Origin: JBFMFB01 sp040752115
GTDB lineage: Bacteria; Pseudomonadota; Gammaproteobacteria; Burkholderiales; Sulfuricellaceae
DNA length: 64,000 nt
Assembly: GCA_040752115.1 (NCBI GenBank)
Contig: JBFMFB010000006.1
Coordinates: 1-64,000 of the forward strand
Reading direction: 5' to 3'
Shown here one piece after another: positions 51,689 to 59,095 of the stretch (positions are counted from its first letter, which is position 1; every line of letters begins with the position of its first letter). The notes beneath the pieces were generated by a model, which saw nothing but the letters and a program-made list of their open reading frames with translations, did no database searches and was not told the origin of the DNA. The position numbers were made by a program, and so were the translations under genes.

Positions 51689-52690
51689 TTATTTACCGGC
51701 GCCGTAAAAGTAATGCGCGAACTGCGCGAAGTCGCTACTGACCCGGCGAAACAGCCGGTCCAGGCTGATGATGGCGTGCTCCACCAGATTGATCGCGATA
51801 TACGGGTGCTCCACCCGCATGCGCTTGTACATGGCACGGGAAAGCCGCAGCACCTGGGTATCGGCGGCGCGGGCCACCAGCCTGACCGAGCGCGGCTTGC
51901 GGTCGAAGAACGACATGATGCCGAGCATTTCCCCCGGCCCGGAGCGCATGATTTCGTGCTCCTGCTTGCCGTCCGCAAACGTCAGGGCGATTTCGCCCTT
52001 GACCACGAAATACAGCGCCTCGCCCACCTCCCCAATATCGGCCAGTATCTCCCCCTTGCCGAAATGCCGTAACACCAGGTAGTTCAACAGAGTGTTGACC
52101 TCCGCTACGGTCAGCGACTCGCACAGGTACTGATGGCTCAGAAACTGAGTGAGATCCACATGCCCGCCTTCCGCATTGGATTTTCCCCTGTTCTGCTCGC
52201 TTGACATGGCTTCCCCCTCTGGCGAAAAAGGGCCATTATGCGCGCCTCCCGTTCTTTTTTGAAGGCGCCCGGCATGCGCATCCCGTTCCAGCATTTTCAT
52301 CCCGCCGATCATGCCTTCAATGCGGCTGCTGATCTTGTCGCGCAGTTGCCGGCACTCCTGCGGGGCGGGCGCCGAAAAAGGGTAGTGCCGCCGCTGACAG
52401 CCCGGCGGCAACGGCGGACACATGCGCCCGGCCTCATCGTCTAGGGTCACCACCAGGTCGGCCCAGCCAAGCAGTTCGTCCCCCAAGGGCCTGGGATCGG
52501 CGACGGCAGCCACCCCTGACTCGCGCAGCCCGGCCGCAAGAGCGGGCTCCAGGGGCTGCGGATGAAGTCCGGCCGAGCGCGCCTCCAGCCAGCGACCGCC
52601 CATGGCGTTGGCCAGGTGCTCGGCCAGCCGGGAGCGGCAGCCGTGATCCTCGTCCAGAAACACTATTCGCGCTTTACGTTTGTAGGCCAA
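51689..52690 (-). CDS. fusion of a LMW-phosphatase/ArsC-like domain lacking its catalytic Cys with a cyclic-nucleotide-binding domain
   Basis: 333 aa. Residues 1-125 follow the LMW-PTP/arsenate reductase fold: IVFLDEDHGCRSRLAEHLANAMGG, where the usual C-x5-R(S) loop has Asp in place of the nucleophilic Cys, and a WADLVVTLDDEAGRMCPPLPPG part. Residues about 185-320 are a Crp-type nucleotide-binding domain (FGKGEILADIGEVGEALYFVVKGEIALTF) without a DNA-binding HTH. An internal ATG at 52207 with a strong AGAGGGGGAAGCC upstream could make the 172-aa cNMP domain alone. Role unknown. Confidence 0.75.
   Translation of the reverse strand: MAYKRKARIVFLDEDHGCRSRLAEHLANAMGGRWLEARSAGLHPQPLEPALAAGLRESGVAAVADPRPLGDELLGWADLVVTLDDEAGRMCPPLPPGCQRRHYPFSAPAPQECRQLRDKISSRIEGMIGGMKMLERDAHAGRLQKRTGGAHNGPFSPEGEAMSSEQNRGKSNAEGGHVDLTQFLSHQYLCESLTVAEVNTLLNYLVLRHFGKGEILADIGEVGEALYFVVKGEIALTFADGKQEHEIMRSGPGEMLGIMSFFDRKPRSVRLVARAADTQVLRLSRAMYKRMRVEHPYIAINLVEHAIISLDRLFRRVSSDFAQFAHYFYGAGK
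52207..52223 (-). promoter_or_regulatory. internal ribosome site and ATG within the phosphatase-cNMP fusion gene
   Basis: On the minus strand AGAGGGGGAAGCC stands directly before ATG 52207 (MSSEQNRGKSN). It is a better ribosome site than that of the long frame start and would give the second domain as a separate product. Confidence 0.5.
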
Positions 52691-52710
52691 GCCACTATCC
52701 TTTCGCGATT

Positions 52711-53259
52711 ATGGCCAAATTTTATACCTCGCTCACCGAAGAGCTGCGCGATTTCATCGCCCGGCAGCACATCTTTTTCATCGCGACCGCGCCGCGCGCC
52801 GGCCGCGTCAACCTCTCGCCCAAGGGGATGGACACCTTCCGGGTGCTGAACGACAATCGCGTCGCCTACCTCGATCTCACCGGCAGCGGCAACGAAGCGG
52901 CGGCGCACCTGCTGGACGACGGGCGCATCACCCTCATGTTCTGCAGCTTCGCGGAAAACCCGCTGATCCTCAAACTCTACGGCCGCGGCCGCGCAGTCGG
53001 CCCATCCCGGCCGGAGTGGGCGGAACTGCACCGGCACTTCGCCCCGCAGCCCGGCCAGCGGCAAATCGTCGTGGTCGAAGTCGAATCGCTGCAGACCTCG
53101 TGCGGCTACGGCGTGCCGCTCTACGAATTCCGGGGCGAACGCGCAACACTGGCGCAATGGGCGGAGAGGAAAGGGGAGACCGGGCTGCGGGATTACCGCC
53201 GCGAGAAAAACCGGTTCAGCATCGACGGACTGCCGACCGGCCTGGACGCGAATTCATAA
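52711..53259 (+). CDS. pyridoxamine 5'-phosphate oxidase-like FMN-binding protein
   Basis: 182 aa split-barrel protein. MAKFYTSLTEELRDFIARQHIFFIATAPRAGRVNLSPKGMDTFRVL and RVAYLDLTGSGNEAAAHLLDDGRITLMFCSF fit a PNPOx-like subfamily that uses FMN or F420; the substrate is unknown. It is not PdxH, which is longer with other motifs. A small lipoprotein gene follows. Confidence 0.85.
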   Translation: MAKFYTSLTEELRDFIARQHIFFIATAPRAGRVNLSPKGMDTFRVLNDNRVAYLDLTGSGNEAAAHLLDDGRITLMFCSFAENPLILKLYGRGRAVGPSRPEWAELHRHFAPQPGQRQIVVVEVESLQTSCGYGVPLYEFRGERATLAQWAERKGETGLRDYRREKNRFSIDGLPTGLDANS

Positions 53260-53279
53260 CCCGATTGGAGGCATGGAGA

Positions 53280-53504
53280 ATGAAGACATTCTGGCTCGCC
53301 GGTCTGCTGGCCGCATGCGGAATTCTCGCCGGCTGCGAAGAAAAACCGTATCAGCCGCCGCTGCCGCATACCGACAAGGAACAGCCCGGCGCTAAACTGC
53401 TGCAGCCACAGCGCGAAGCGCTGGACAAAGCCAAGGAGATGCAGCAGCGGCTGGACGGCCAGGCGGAAGATCAGCGAAAAAAGGCTGAAGAAACCAGCCG
53501 GTGA
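53280..53504 (+). CDS. small lipoprotein
   Basis: 74 aa. Signal peptide with lipobox LAGC (AACGILAGCEEKP), so Cys20 is the likely lipidated residue. The mature part is a short Gln/Lys/Glu-rich helix (about 40-74). A GGAGG lies upstream of the ATG. I recognise no family. Confidence 0.8.
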   Translation: MKTFWLAGLLAACGILAGCEEKPYQPPLPHTDKEQPGAKLLQPQREALDKAKEMQQRLDGQAEDQRKKAEETSR

Positions 53505-53520
53505 CTGCGCGCCGGTAATC

Positions 53521-53663
53521 CTGTAAAAAGCGTTTTAGCCACGAATGACACGAATAAGAACAATGAAATTTGCGGCACACCATTCAGGTGAGCACACGTT
53601 TATGGGCAATGTCACAACCATTTGTGAACATTCGTGTCATTCGTGGCCAAACGCCGCATTTAG
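53521..53663. repeat. heptamer-word palindromic element, copy K
   Basis: CACGAAT words on the left (two) and ATTCGTG words on the right (two), with a core related to copy C (TTTGCGGCACACCATTCAGG). Tips are CTGTAAAAAGCGTTTTAGCC and CCAAACGCCGCATTTAG. It lies 18 bases before the flavoprotein start. Confidence 0.85.
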
Positions 53664-53681
53664 CAATTATCAAGGACAGCA

Positions 53682-54926
53682 ATGAAGTGTGTAGATGACT
53701 TCCGCCTGCGGTTCGGCAGGCAGGAAGTGGTGCCGATCGTGATCGGCGGCATGGGAGTGGATATTTCGACCGCTGGGCTCGCGCTCGAGGCCGCGCGCCT
53801 GGGCGGCATCGGCCACATCTCCGACGCCATGGTGCCGACCGTGGCCGACCGCCGCTTCCAGACTCGCTTCGTCAAGGAAAAGCTCCAGCAGTACAAGCAC
53901 AACGTCGCCAACCCCGACAAATCCGCGGTGCAATTCGATCTTGGGCAGCTCGCGGAAGCGACGCGCATGCACGTCGGCCAGACCATGGAGGCCAAGCGCG
54001 GCGAAGGCCTGATCTTCATCAACTGCATGGAAAAGCTCACCATGAACGCGCCGCGCGAGACGCTACGGGTGCGCCTCTCCGCCGCGCTAGATGCCGGCAT
54101 TGACGGCATCACCCTGGCAGCGGGGCTGCATCTCGGCTCGTTCGCGCTGATCGAAGATCACCCGCGCTTTCGCGATGCCAAGCTCGGCATCATCGTTTCG
54201 TCGCTGCGCGCGCTGCAGCTTTTCCTGCGCAAGAACGCCAGGCTCAACCGGCTGCCGGATTTCGTGGTGGTGGAAGGACCGCTCGCCGGCGGCCACCTCG
54301 GCTTCGGCATGGATTGGGCAAAGTACGACCTGCGGACAATCTTCGCCGAAATTCGCCATTACCTGCAGGCGGAGGAACTCGATATTCCGCTCATCCCGGC
54401 AGGCGGCATTTTCACCGGCAGCGATGCAGTATCGTTCCTGGAAAATGGCGCGGCGGCAGTGCAGGTCGCGACGCGCTTCACCGTCACGCGCGAATGCGGC
54501 CTGCCGGAAAAGGTGAAGCAGGAATATTTCAAGGCAACCGAGGACGGCATCGAGGTCAACACCATCTCGCCCACCGGCTACCCGATGCGCATGCTGAAGA
54601 ACAGCCCGGCAATCGGCTCGGGCATCCGCCCCAACTGCGAAGCCTTCGGCTACCTGCTCGACGGTTCGGGCAACTGCGCCTACATCACCTCATACAACCG
54701 CGAGGTGGCGGCCCACCCGCACGCGAAGAAGATTTCGGTGAAGGACAAGACCTGCCTGTGCACCCACATGCGCAACTTCGACTGCTGGACCTGTGGGCAT
54801 TACGCCTACCGCCTCAAGGACACCACGCGGCGCCTGGAAGACGGCAGCTACCGGATTCTCAGCGCGGAACACGTATTCCGCGACTACCAGTTCAGCACCG
54901 GCCAGAAGATCGCATTGCCGGCTTAG
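53682..54926 (+). CDS. nitronate monooxygenase-like FMN protein with Cys-rich C-terminus (paralogue 1)
   Basis: 414 aa TIM barrel. VVPIVIGGMGVDISTAGLALEAARLGGIG is the family N-terminus, and IPLIPAGGIFTGSDAVSFLENGAAAVQVATRF the FMN phosphate site. The C-terminal 90 residues contain a Cys group (KDKTCLCTHMRNFDCWTCGHYAY), possibly a metal or Fe-S site. The substrate is unknown; true nitronate oxidation is not shown. A related gene lies at 59096. Confidence 0.82.
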   Translation: MKCVDDFRLRFGRQEVVPIVIGGMGVDISTAGLALEAARLGGIGHISDAMVPTVADRRFQTRFVKEKLQQYKHNVANPDKSAVQFDLGQLAEATRMHVGQTMEAKRGEGLIFINCMEKLTMNAPRETLRVRLSAALDAGIDGITLAAGLHLGSFALIEDHPRFRDAKLGIIVSSLRALQLFLRKNARLNRLPDFVVVEGPLAGGHLGFGMDWAKYDLRTIFAEIRHYLQAEELDIPLIPAGGIFTGSDAVSFLENGAAAVQVATRFTVTRECGLPEKVKQEYFKATEDGIEVNTISPTGYPMRMLKNSPAIGSGIRPNCEAFGYLLDGSGNCAYITSYNREVAAHPHAKKISVKDKTCLCTHMRNFDCWTCGHYAYRLKDTTRRLEDGSYRILSAEHVFRDYQFSTGQKIALPA

Positions 54927-54936
54927 AGCCTATTTC

Positions 54937-55075
54937 GCGTAGGCTGGGGTGAGGGAACCGAACCCCGGCGATTCGATGGACTGCTGCTGGGATGCGCTGC
55001 GCTTATCCCAGCCTACGAACTACTTATCTTGCGCCAGCGCGTAGGCTGGGGTGAGGACACCGAACCCCAGCGATT
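54937..55075. repeat. GTAGGCTGGGGTGAGG word repeat, two units
   Basis: Two GCGTAGGCTGGGGTGAGG units (54937 and 55039) with following CGAACCCC parts, and TCCCAGCCTACG on the opposite strand between them. Related pieces occur at 60315-60345 and 62993-63106. Confidence 0.8.
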
Positions 55076-55104
55076 TGGCTGCCGCGGTTTCTTGAGACCC
55101 GCGC

Positions 55105-55470
55105 TCAGTGGCAGCCGCCGCCGCAGCCGCCGCAACCGGAGGTGGGGGAATAGCTGCTGCAGGAAGAAGGGTCGTCTTCGAGGTTGTCGGCGTTGGGGTT
55201 GAGAAACACGAACTGGAAGTCGCCCGGGCCGAGTTCGGCGAAATCCACCACCGCACCGTTCAGCAGCGGCAGGCTGCTCGGCGCCACCAGAAGGGCAATG
55301 CCTTCGGAGCGGAACACCAGATCGCCGTCCTCTTCGTCGTCGAAGCCCATGCCGTATTCGATGCCTTCCGCGCCGCGCCGCGCCGCGAGCCGCAGCCCCA
55401 TGCCCTGCGCCCCGCTGCTCTCGGCCGCCTTGCGGATCTGCTCCGCAGCCTGCTCGGTCAGTTTAACCAT
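55105..55470 (-). CDS. HesB/IscA-like protein with rearranged cysteines
   Basis: 121 aa. The fold motifs VKLTEQAAEQIRKAAESSG, YGMGFDDEEDGD and FVFLNPNADN are those of A-type Fe-S carriers. The first conserved Cys (GGCSG in IscA) is absent (RRGAEGIEY). The usual C-terminal CGCG is replaced by a longer tail ending CGGCGGGCH. Cluster or metal binding may be retained through the tail only. It is near the hyp cluster but on the opposite strand. Confidence 0.82.
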   Translation of the reverse strand: MVKLTEQAAEQIRKAAESSGAQGMGLRLAARRGAEGIEYGMGFDDEEDGDLVFRSEGIALLVAPSSLPLLNGAVVDFAELGPGDFQFVFLNPNADNLEDDPSSCSSYSPTSGCGGCGGGCH

Positions 55471-55590
55471 GTCGATACCTCCTGAAGAACCTGTGAATAA
55501 GCCCCGCCGCCTTTTGCTCCGCGCACCGGTGCGGCGAAGCGGGCGTAGCAGGCTAGCACATTCCGGCGAACAACACCATCATGCCGCCGC

Positions 55591-56172
55591 CTATGCCACC
55601 AACATCCAGATCCCGGCCCCCGCCATAGCCGCGCCGCCGAGCCTGAGCATGCCATCCCGGCTGCGCAGCACGACTCCCGCCACCAGGCCGGCCCCATGCA
55701 GCAGACACGTTGCCAGCAAAAATCCCAGGAGATAAAGCCCGGAAGAAGCGACCGCAGGCATTTCCGCGCCGTGCGCATGGCCGTGGAACAGCGCGAACAG
55801 ACCCGCCAGCGCCATTCCCCAGGCTGGATTCAGGCGCACCGAAGCGGCGATCAACAACCCCAGCACCATCACCGATGCGGCAATTGCCGCTTCCACCAGC
55901 GGCAGCGATAGGCCGGCCGCCCCCAAACTCGCGCCGACCGCTGCCGTCCCTACGAATGCCAGCGGCACGCCCCAGAGCGCGCGTCCACCCTGGCGAACCG
56001 CCCACATCCCCACGGCAAGCATCGCCAGAACGTGGTCCGCCCCCAGGAAAGGATGGACGAAGCCGGCCGCGAAACCGGCATCGTGCGCGCCGAGCGCGTG
56101 GGCCTGTGCAGACTGGCTGGCGGCCACTCCGGCGGCGGCCACACCGGAGATTGCATAATATTTTAATTTCAT
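55591..56172 (-). CDS. HupE/UreJ family membrane protein (putative nickel/cobalt uptake)
   Basis: 193 aa. Signal peptide or first span, then the HupE core with HALGAHDAGFAAGFVHPFLGADHVLAMLAVGMWA and LFALFHGHAHG: His and Asp residues for metal transit. HupE proteins import nickel or cobalt and are often encoded with hydrogenase genes, which fits the hyp genes next to it. It is divergent from hypC across a 311-bp gap. Confidence 0.9.
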   Translation of the reverse strand: MKLKYYAISGVAAAGVAASQSAQAHALGAHDAGFAAGFVHPFLGADHVLAMLAVGMWAVRQGGRALWGVPLAFVGTAAVGASLGAAGLSLPLVEAAIAASVMVLGLLIAASVRLNPAWGMALAGLFALFHGHAHGAEMPAVASSGLYLLGFLLATCLLHGAGLVAGVVLRSRDGMLRLGGAAMAGAGIWMLVA

Positions 56173-56483
56173 TCGTTTTCTCGCAGGAATGAGAGGAGAT
56201 TCAACCTACCAGCGGGGTCTGAAAAAATCAACCGGCGCAAGGTCCATCGCCGCTTCTTCCGCCCGGAAATTAGGACTATACTCAGTTCATTCTGGAAGAA
56301 GCGTTTTAGCCACGAATGACACGAATGTTCACGAATAATTATGATGTTACTCATGGAGCCGTGCTCATCCGGATGGTGCGCGGCAAATCGATCGTGCTTC
56401 ATCGTTCTTATTTGTGTACATTCGTGTCATTCGTGGCCAAACACTGTTTTTAGGTTCGTTTTAGACTCCGGATTCCTTTCGAA
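56173..56483. other. 311-bp gap between hupE and hypC
   Basis: It contains repeat copy L (56291-56454). In the other 118 bases next to hupE I see no gene and no clear promoter. No sigma-54 (-24/-12) box was recognised. Confidence 0.7.
56291..56454. repeat. heptamer-word palindromic element, copy L (orientation as J)
   Basis: TCTGGAAGAAGCGTTTTAGC tip, two CACGAAT words, a core like J (GATGTTACTCATGGAGCCGTG), ATTCGTG words and ACACTGTTTTTAGG tip. It is 29 bases upstream of hypC. Confidence 0.88.
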
Positions 56484-56726
56484 ATGTGCCTCGGCATCCC
56501 CATGCAGGTTATTGAAATAGATGGACACATGGCGCGGTGCAACGCCAGGGGCGTGGAGCGCGACGTCAGTCTGTTCCTGCTGCAGGACCAGCCGATCGAG
56601 GCGGGTGATTTCGTGATGGTGCACGTCGGCTATGCCATCCAGAAAGTGGCGCCGCGCGAGGCGCGCACTGCATGGGAACTGCACGACCGGATGCAGGCGC
56701 AGGAAGGAAGCCGCTCCGGTGCATGA
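56484..56726 (+). CDS. hypC: hydrogenase assembly chaperone HypC
   Basis: 80 aa. MCLGIPMQVIEIDG is the diagnostic N-terminus; Cys2 binds the Fe(CN)2CO unit with HypD. VHVGYAIQKV is conserved. It is the first gene of hypC-hypA-hypB-hypD. It overlaps hypA by 8 bases. Confidence 0.95.
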   Translation: MCLGIPMQVIEIDGHMARCNARGVERDVSLFLLQDQPIEAGDFVMVHVGYAIQKVAPREARTAWELHDRMQAQEGSRSGA

Positions 56727-57078
56727 GCTTTCGGTTTGCCGGGCGCTGATAAGACAGGTGGACGAAGTCGTCCGGCAGCACCGGGCGGCTGGCGTCAAGG
56801 CCATCCGGCTAAAAATCGGGCCGCTGTCCGGAGTGGAGCCCGGCCTGCTGGAGCAGGCCTTCCCCTTGGCGAGCAAGGACACGGTGGCGGAAGGGGCGCG
56901 CCTGGTGGTCGAGCGACCGTCGGTGCGGGTAAACTGCCAAAGCTGCGGCGCCGACAGCGACGCCGCACCCAACCGCCTGCTGTGCGGACAATGCGGCAGT
57001 CCGCGCACCCGGCTTGTAGGCGGCGACGAGCTGCTGCTTGCCGGCGTGGAACTGGCCGCAGCGAAACAGAAAGTTTGA
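56719..57078 (+). CDS. hypA: hydrogenase nickel metallochaperone HypA
   Basis: 119 aa from GTG 56719 (VHELSVCRALIRQV; formyl-Met-His-Glu), since the nickel ligands His2 and Glu3 require this start. The zinc site is CQSCGADSDAAPNRLLCGQCG with two CxxC. It hands nickel to the [NiFe]-hydrogenase large subunit together with HypB. Confidence 0.94.
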   Translation: MHELSVCRALIRQVDEVVRQHRAAGVKAIRLKIGPLSGVEPGLLEQAFPLASKDTVAEGARLVVERPSVRVNCQSCGADSDAAPNRLLCGQCGSPRTRLVGGDELLLAGVELAAAKQKV

Positions 57079-57088
57079 GGGGTGAACC

Positions 57089-57877
57089 ATGTGCGACACT
57101 TGCGGCTGCAGCATTTCCCCCGGCGCGCCGCGGCCGGAAGACAAACGGGACTGCGAACCGTCCGCGGCAGTAGATGTTCTCGCCAGCCTGATGGAAGAAA
57201 ACGACCGGCAGGCTGCACACAACCGCGCGCATTTCGACGCCTACGGCGTGCTCGCCGTCAACCTGATGTCCTCGCCCGGCGCGGGCAAGACCTCCCTGCT
57301 GGAAGCCACCATCGAGGAACTGGCGGGCGAATTCAGGATGGCCGTGATCGAGGGCGATCTGGAAACCGAGAACGACGCCAACCGCATCCGCGCCAAGGGG
57401 ATTCCCGCCGTCCAGATCACCACCGGCAACGCCTGCCACCTCGACGCCAGGATGGTTCACGAAGCGCTGCACACTCTGCCGCTGCAGGGCCTGGACATCG
57501 TCTTCATCGAGAACGTCGGCAATCTGGTGTGCCCGGCGAGCTTCGATCTGGGCCAGCACCGCAACGTCGTGCTGCTTTCCGTGACCGAGGGCGACGACAA
57601 ACCCGCCAAATACCCGGTGATGTTCCGCGCCGCCGACCTGGTGCTGATCACCAAGACCGACCTGCTGATGTTTCTCGACGACTTCCATCCGCAGGCGGCG
57701 GAAGCCAATCTGCGCGCCCTGGCCAGCACCGCGCCCGTCATGCCGCTGTCCTCGCGGCACAAGCACGGCGGCATCCAGCCCTGGCTGCACTGGCTGCGGC
57801 ACGAAGTCGAGGCCCTGCGCCGACGGGTGGCGGCTCACCCGCCGCGCGAAGCGGCACCGGAACACAGCCACCCATGA
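57089..57877 (+). CDS. hypB: hydrogenase maturation GTPase HypB
   Basis: 262 aa. N-terminal MCDTCGCSI metal motif; P-loop MSSPGAGKTSLL; GDLETENDANRI switch; NVGNLVCPASFDLG metal site; KTDL guanine specificity. The His-rich nickel store found in some HypBs is absent. It precedes hypD with a 4-base overlap. Confidence 0.95.
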   Translation: MCDTCGCSISPGAPRPEDKRDCEPSAAVDVLASLMEENDRQAAHNRAHFDAYGVLAVNLMSSPGAGKTSLLEATIEELAGEFRMAVIEGDLETENDANRIRAKGIPAVQITTGNACHLDARMVHEALHTLPLQGLDIVFIENVGNLVCPASFDLGQHRNVVLLSVTEGDDKPAKYPVMFRAADLVLITKTDLLMFLDDFHPQAAEANLRALASTAPVMPLSSRHKHGGIQPWLHWLRHEVEALRRRVAAHPPREAAPEHSHP

Positions 57878-58983
57878 CTGCGGAAGCCAAAACCTGGCTG
57901 GACAGGATCCGCGCCCTGCCGCTGCCTCCCCGCTTCAAGATCATGAATGTCTGCGGCGGGCACGAACGCGCCATCACCATGGCCGGCCTGCGCCGCGCCC
58001 TCCCGGAAAGCATCGAGCTCATACCCGGCCCCGGCTGCCCGGTCTGCGTCTGCCCGGAAGAAGACATCTACCAGGCGATCCAGTTGGCGCTGCGCGAAAA
58101 AGTCACCCTGGTGGCCTTCGGCGACATGCTGCGGGTGCCGGTCAATGCGCCCAAGGGCGAGGTCCGCACGCTCGACCAGGCCCGCGCCGCCGGCGCCGAT
58201 GTCCGTCCCATCGCTTCGCCCATGGAAGCCGTCGCCATCGCCCGCCAGGCCCCCGCGCACCGGGTGGTGTTCTTCGCCGCCGGCTTCGAGACCACCACCA
58301 CCCCGGTGGCGGCGATGCTGGCCGAAGGCGCGCCGGACAACCTCTCGGTGCTGCTGTCGGGGCGGCTCACCTGGCCCGCTGTGGCCATGCTGCTGGATTC
58401 CGGCGAGCCGGGCTTCGACGCCCTGATCGCTCCCGGCCACGTTTCCGCCGTCATGGGGCCGGAAGAATGGAACTTCGTCGTGGAAAAGCACGGCCTCCCC
58501 GCGGCGGTGGCCGGCTTTAGCCCGGAAAGCCTGCTCGCCGCGATGTACTCGGTGCTGCGCCAGAAGCTGGAAGGCCGCCGCTTCCTCGACAACTGCTACC
58601 CCGAAGTCGTGCGCCCCGGCGGCAACCCCGCCGCCCGCAAACACCTTGCCGCCGTGACCGAAATCACGGACGCCAACTGGCGCGGAGTCGGCATGATCGC
58701 CGCCTCCGGCTACGCGCTGCGCGATCATCTGCGCAACCACAACGCCCGCCTGCTGTTCCCGTCCTGGCAGGAGGCGTCGCGCCGACGCGCCGGCGAAATG
58801 CCGCCCGGCTGCGACTGTGCCAAAGTGGTGTTGGGAAAAATCTACCCCAACCAGTGCCGCCTCTATGGCCGCGCCTGCACCCCGCGCAATCCCGTCGGAC
58901 CATGCATGGTGTCCGACGAGGGCGCCTGCCGCATCTGGTGGGCGGGGGGCGTCCGGATCGAGCCGAAACTCGCCGCAGTTTGA
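57874..58983 (+). CDS. hypD: hydrogenase maturation factor HypD
   Basis: 369 aa from ATG 57874. The conserved Cys motifs MNVCGGHE, GPGCPVCVCPE and the C-terminal cluster ligands (GCDCAKVVLGK, YGRACTPRNPVGPCMVSDEGAC) are complete. With HypC it assembles the Fe(CN)2CO group. The frame is open upstream through hypB in another reading, but this start is the family one. hypE, hypF and hydrogenase structural genes are not in the window. Confidence 0.95.
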   Translation: MTAEAKTWLDRIRALPLPPRFKIMNVCGGHERAITMAGLRRALPESIELIPGPGCPVCVCPEEDIYQAIQLALREKVTLVAFGDMLRVPVNAPKGEVRTLDQARAAGADVRPIASPMEAVAIARQAPAHRVVFFAAGFETTTTPVAAMLAEGAPDNLSVLLSGRLTWPAVAMLLDSGEPGFDALIAPGHVSAVMGPEEWNFVVEKHGLPAAVAGFSPESLLAAMYSVLRQKLEGRRFLDNCYPEVVRPGGNPAARKHLAAVTEITDANWRGVGMIAASGYALRDHLRNHNARLLFPSWQEASRRRAGEMPPGCDCAKVVLGKIYPNQCRLYGRACTPRNPVGPCMVSDEGACRIWWAGGVRIEPKLAAV

Positions 58984-58985
58984 TG

Positions 58986-58991
58986 TATAAT
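58986..58991 (+). promoter_or_regulatory. -10 box upstream of the second flavoprotein gene
   Basis: A consensus TATAAT starts 3 bases after the hypD stop. No good -35 box is visible. It would give a leader of about 98 bases containing two hairpins (59010-59058). Confidence 0.45.
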
Positions 58992-59009
58992 AGAGGACTT
59001 TTTTAACCG

Positions 59010-59058
59010 AATTTCCCGGTTTTCGCGCCGCAGGGAAATTTTCCGGCCATGACCGGAA
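59010..59058 (+). promoter_or_regulatory. two hairpins in the leader of the second flavoprotein gene
   Basis: AATTTCCC (59010-59017) pairs with GGGAAATT (59033-59040). TTCCGG (59041-59046) pairs with CCGGAA (59053-59058). No T-run follows, so they are leader structures rather than a clear terminator. Their role is unknown. Confidence 0.45.
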
Positions 59059-59095
59059 CCTGGCTTGGATTGCGCGTCACCGGGAATCACCGCAC

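Noticed and set aside
57082..58983. 633-codon frame covering hypB in another reading and hypD
   Set aside because: Only the part from 57874 has HypD similarity; the first 264 codons are the shadow of hypB.
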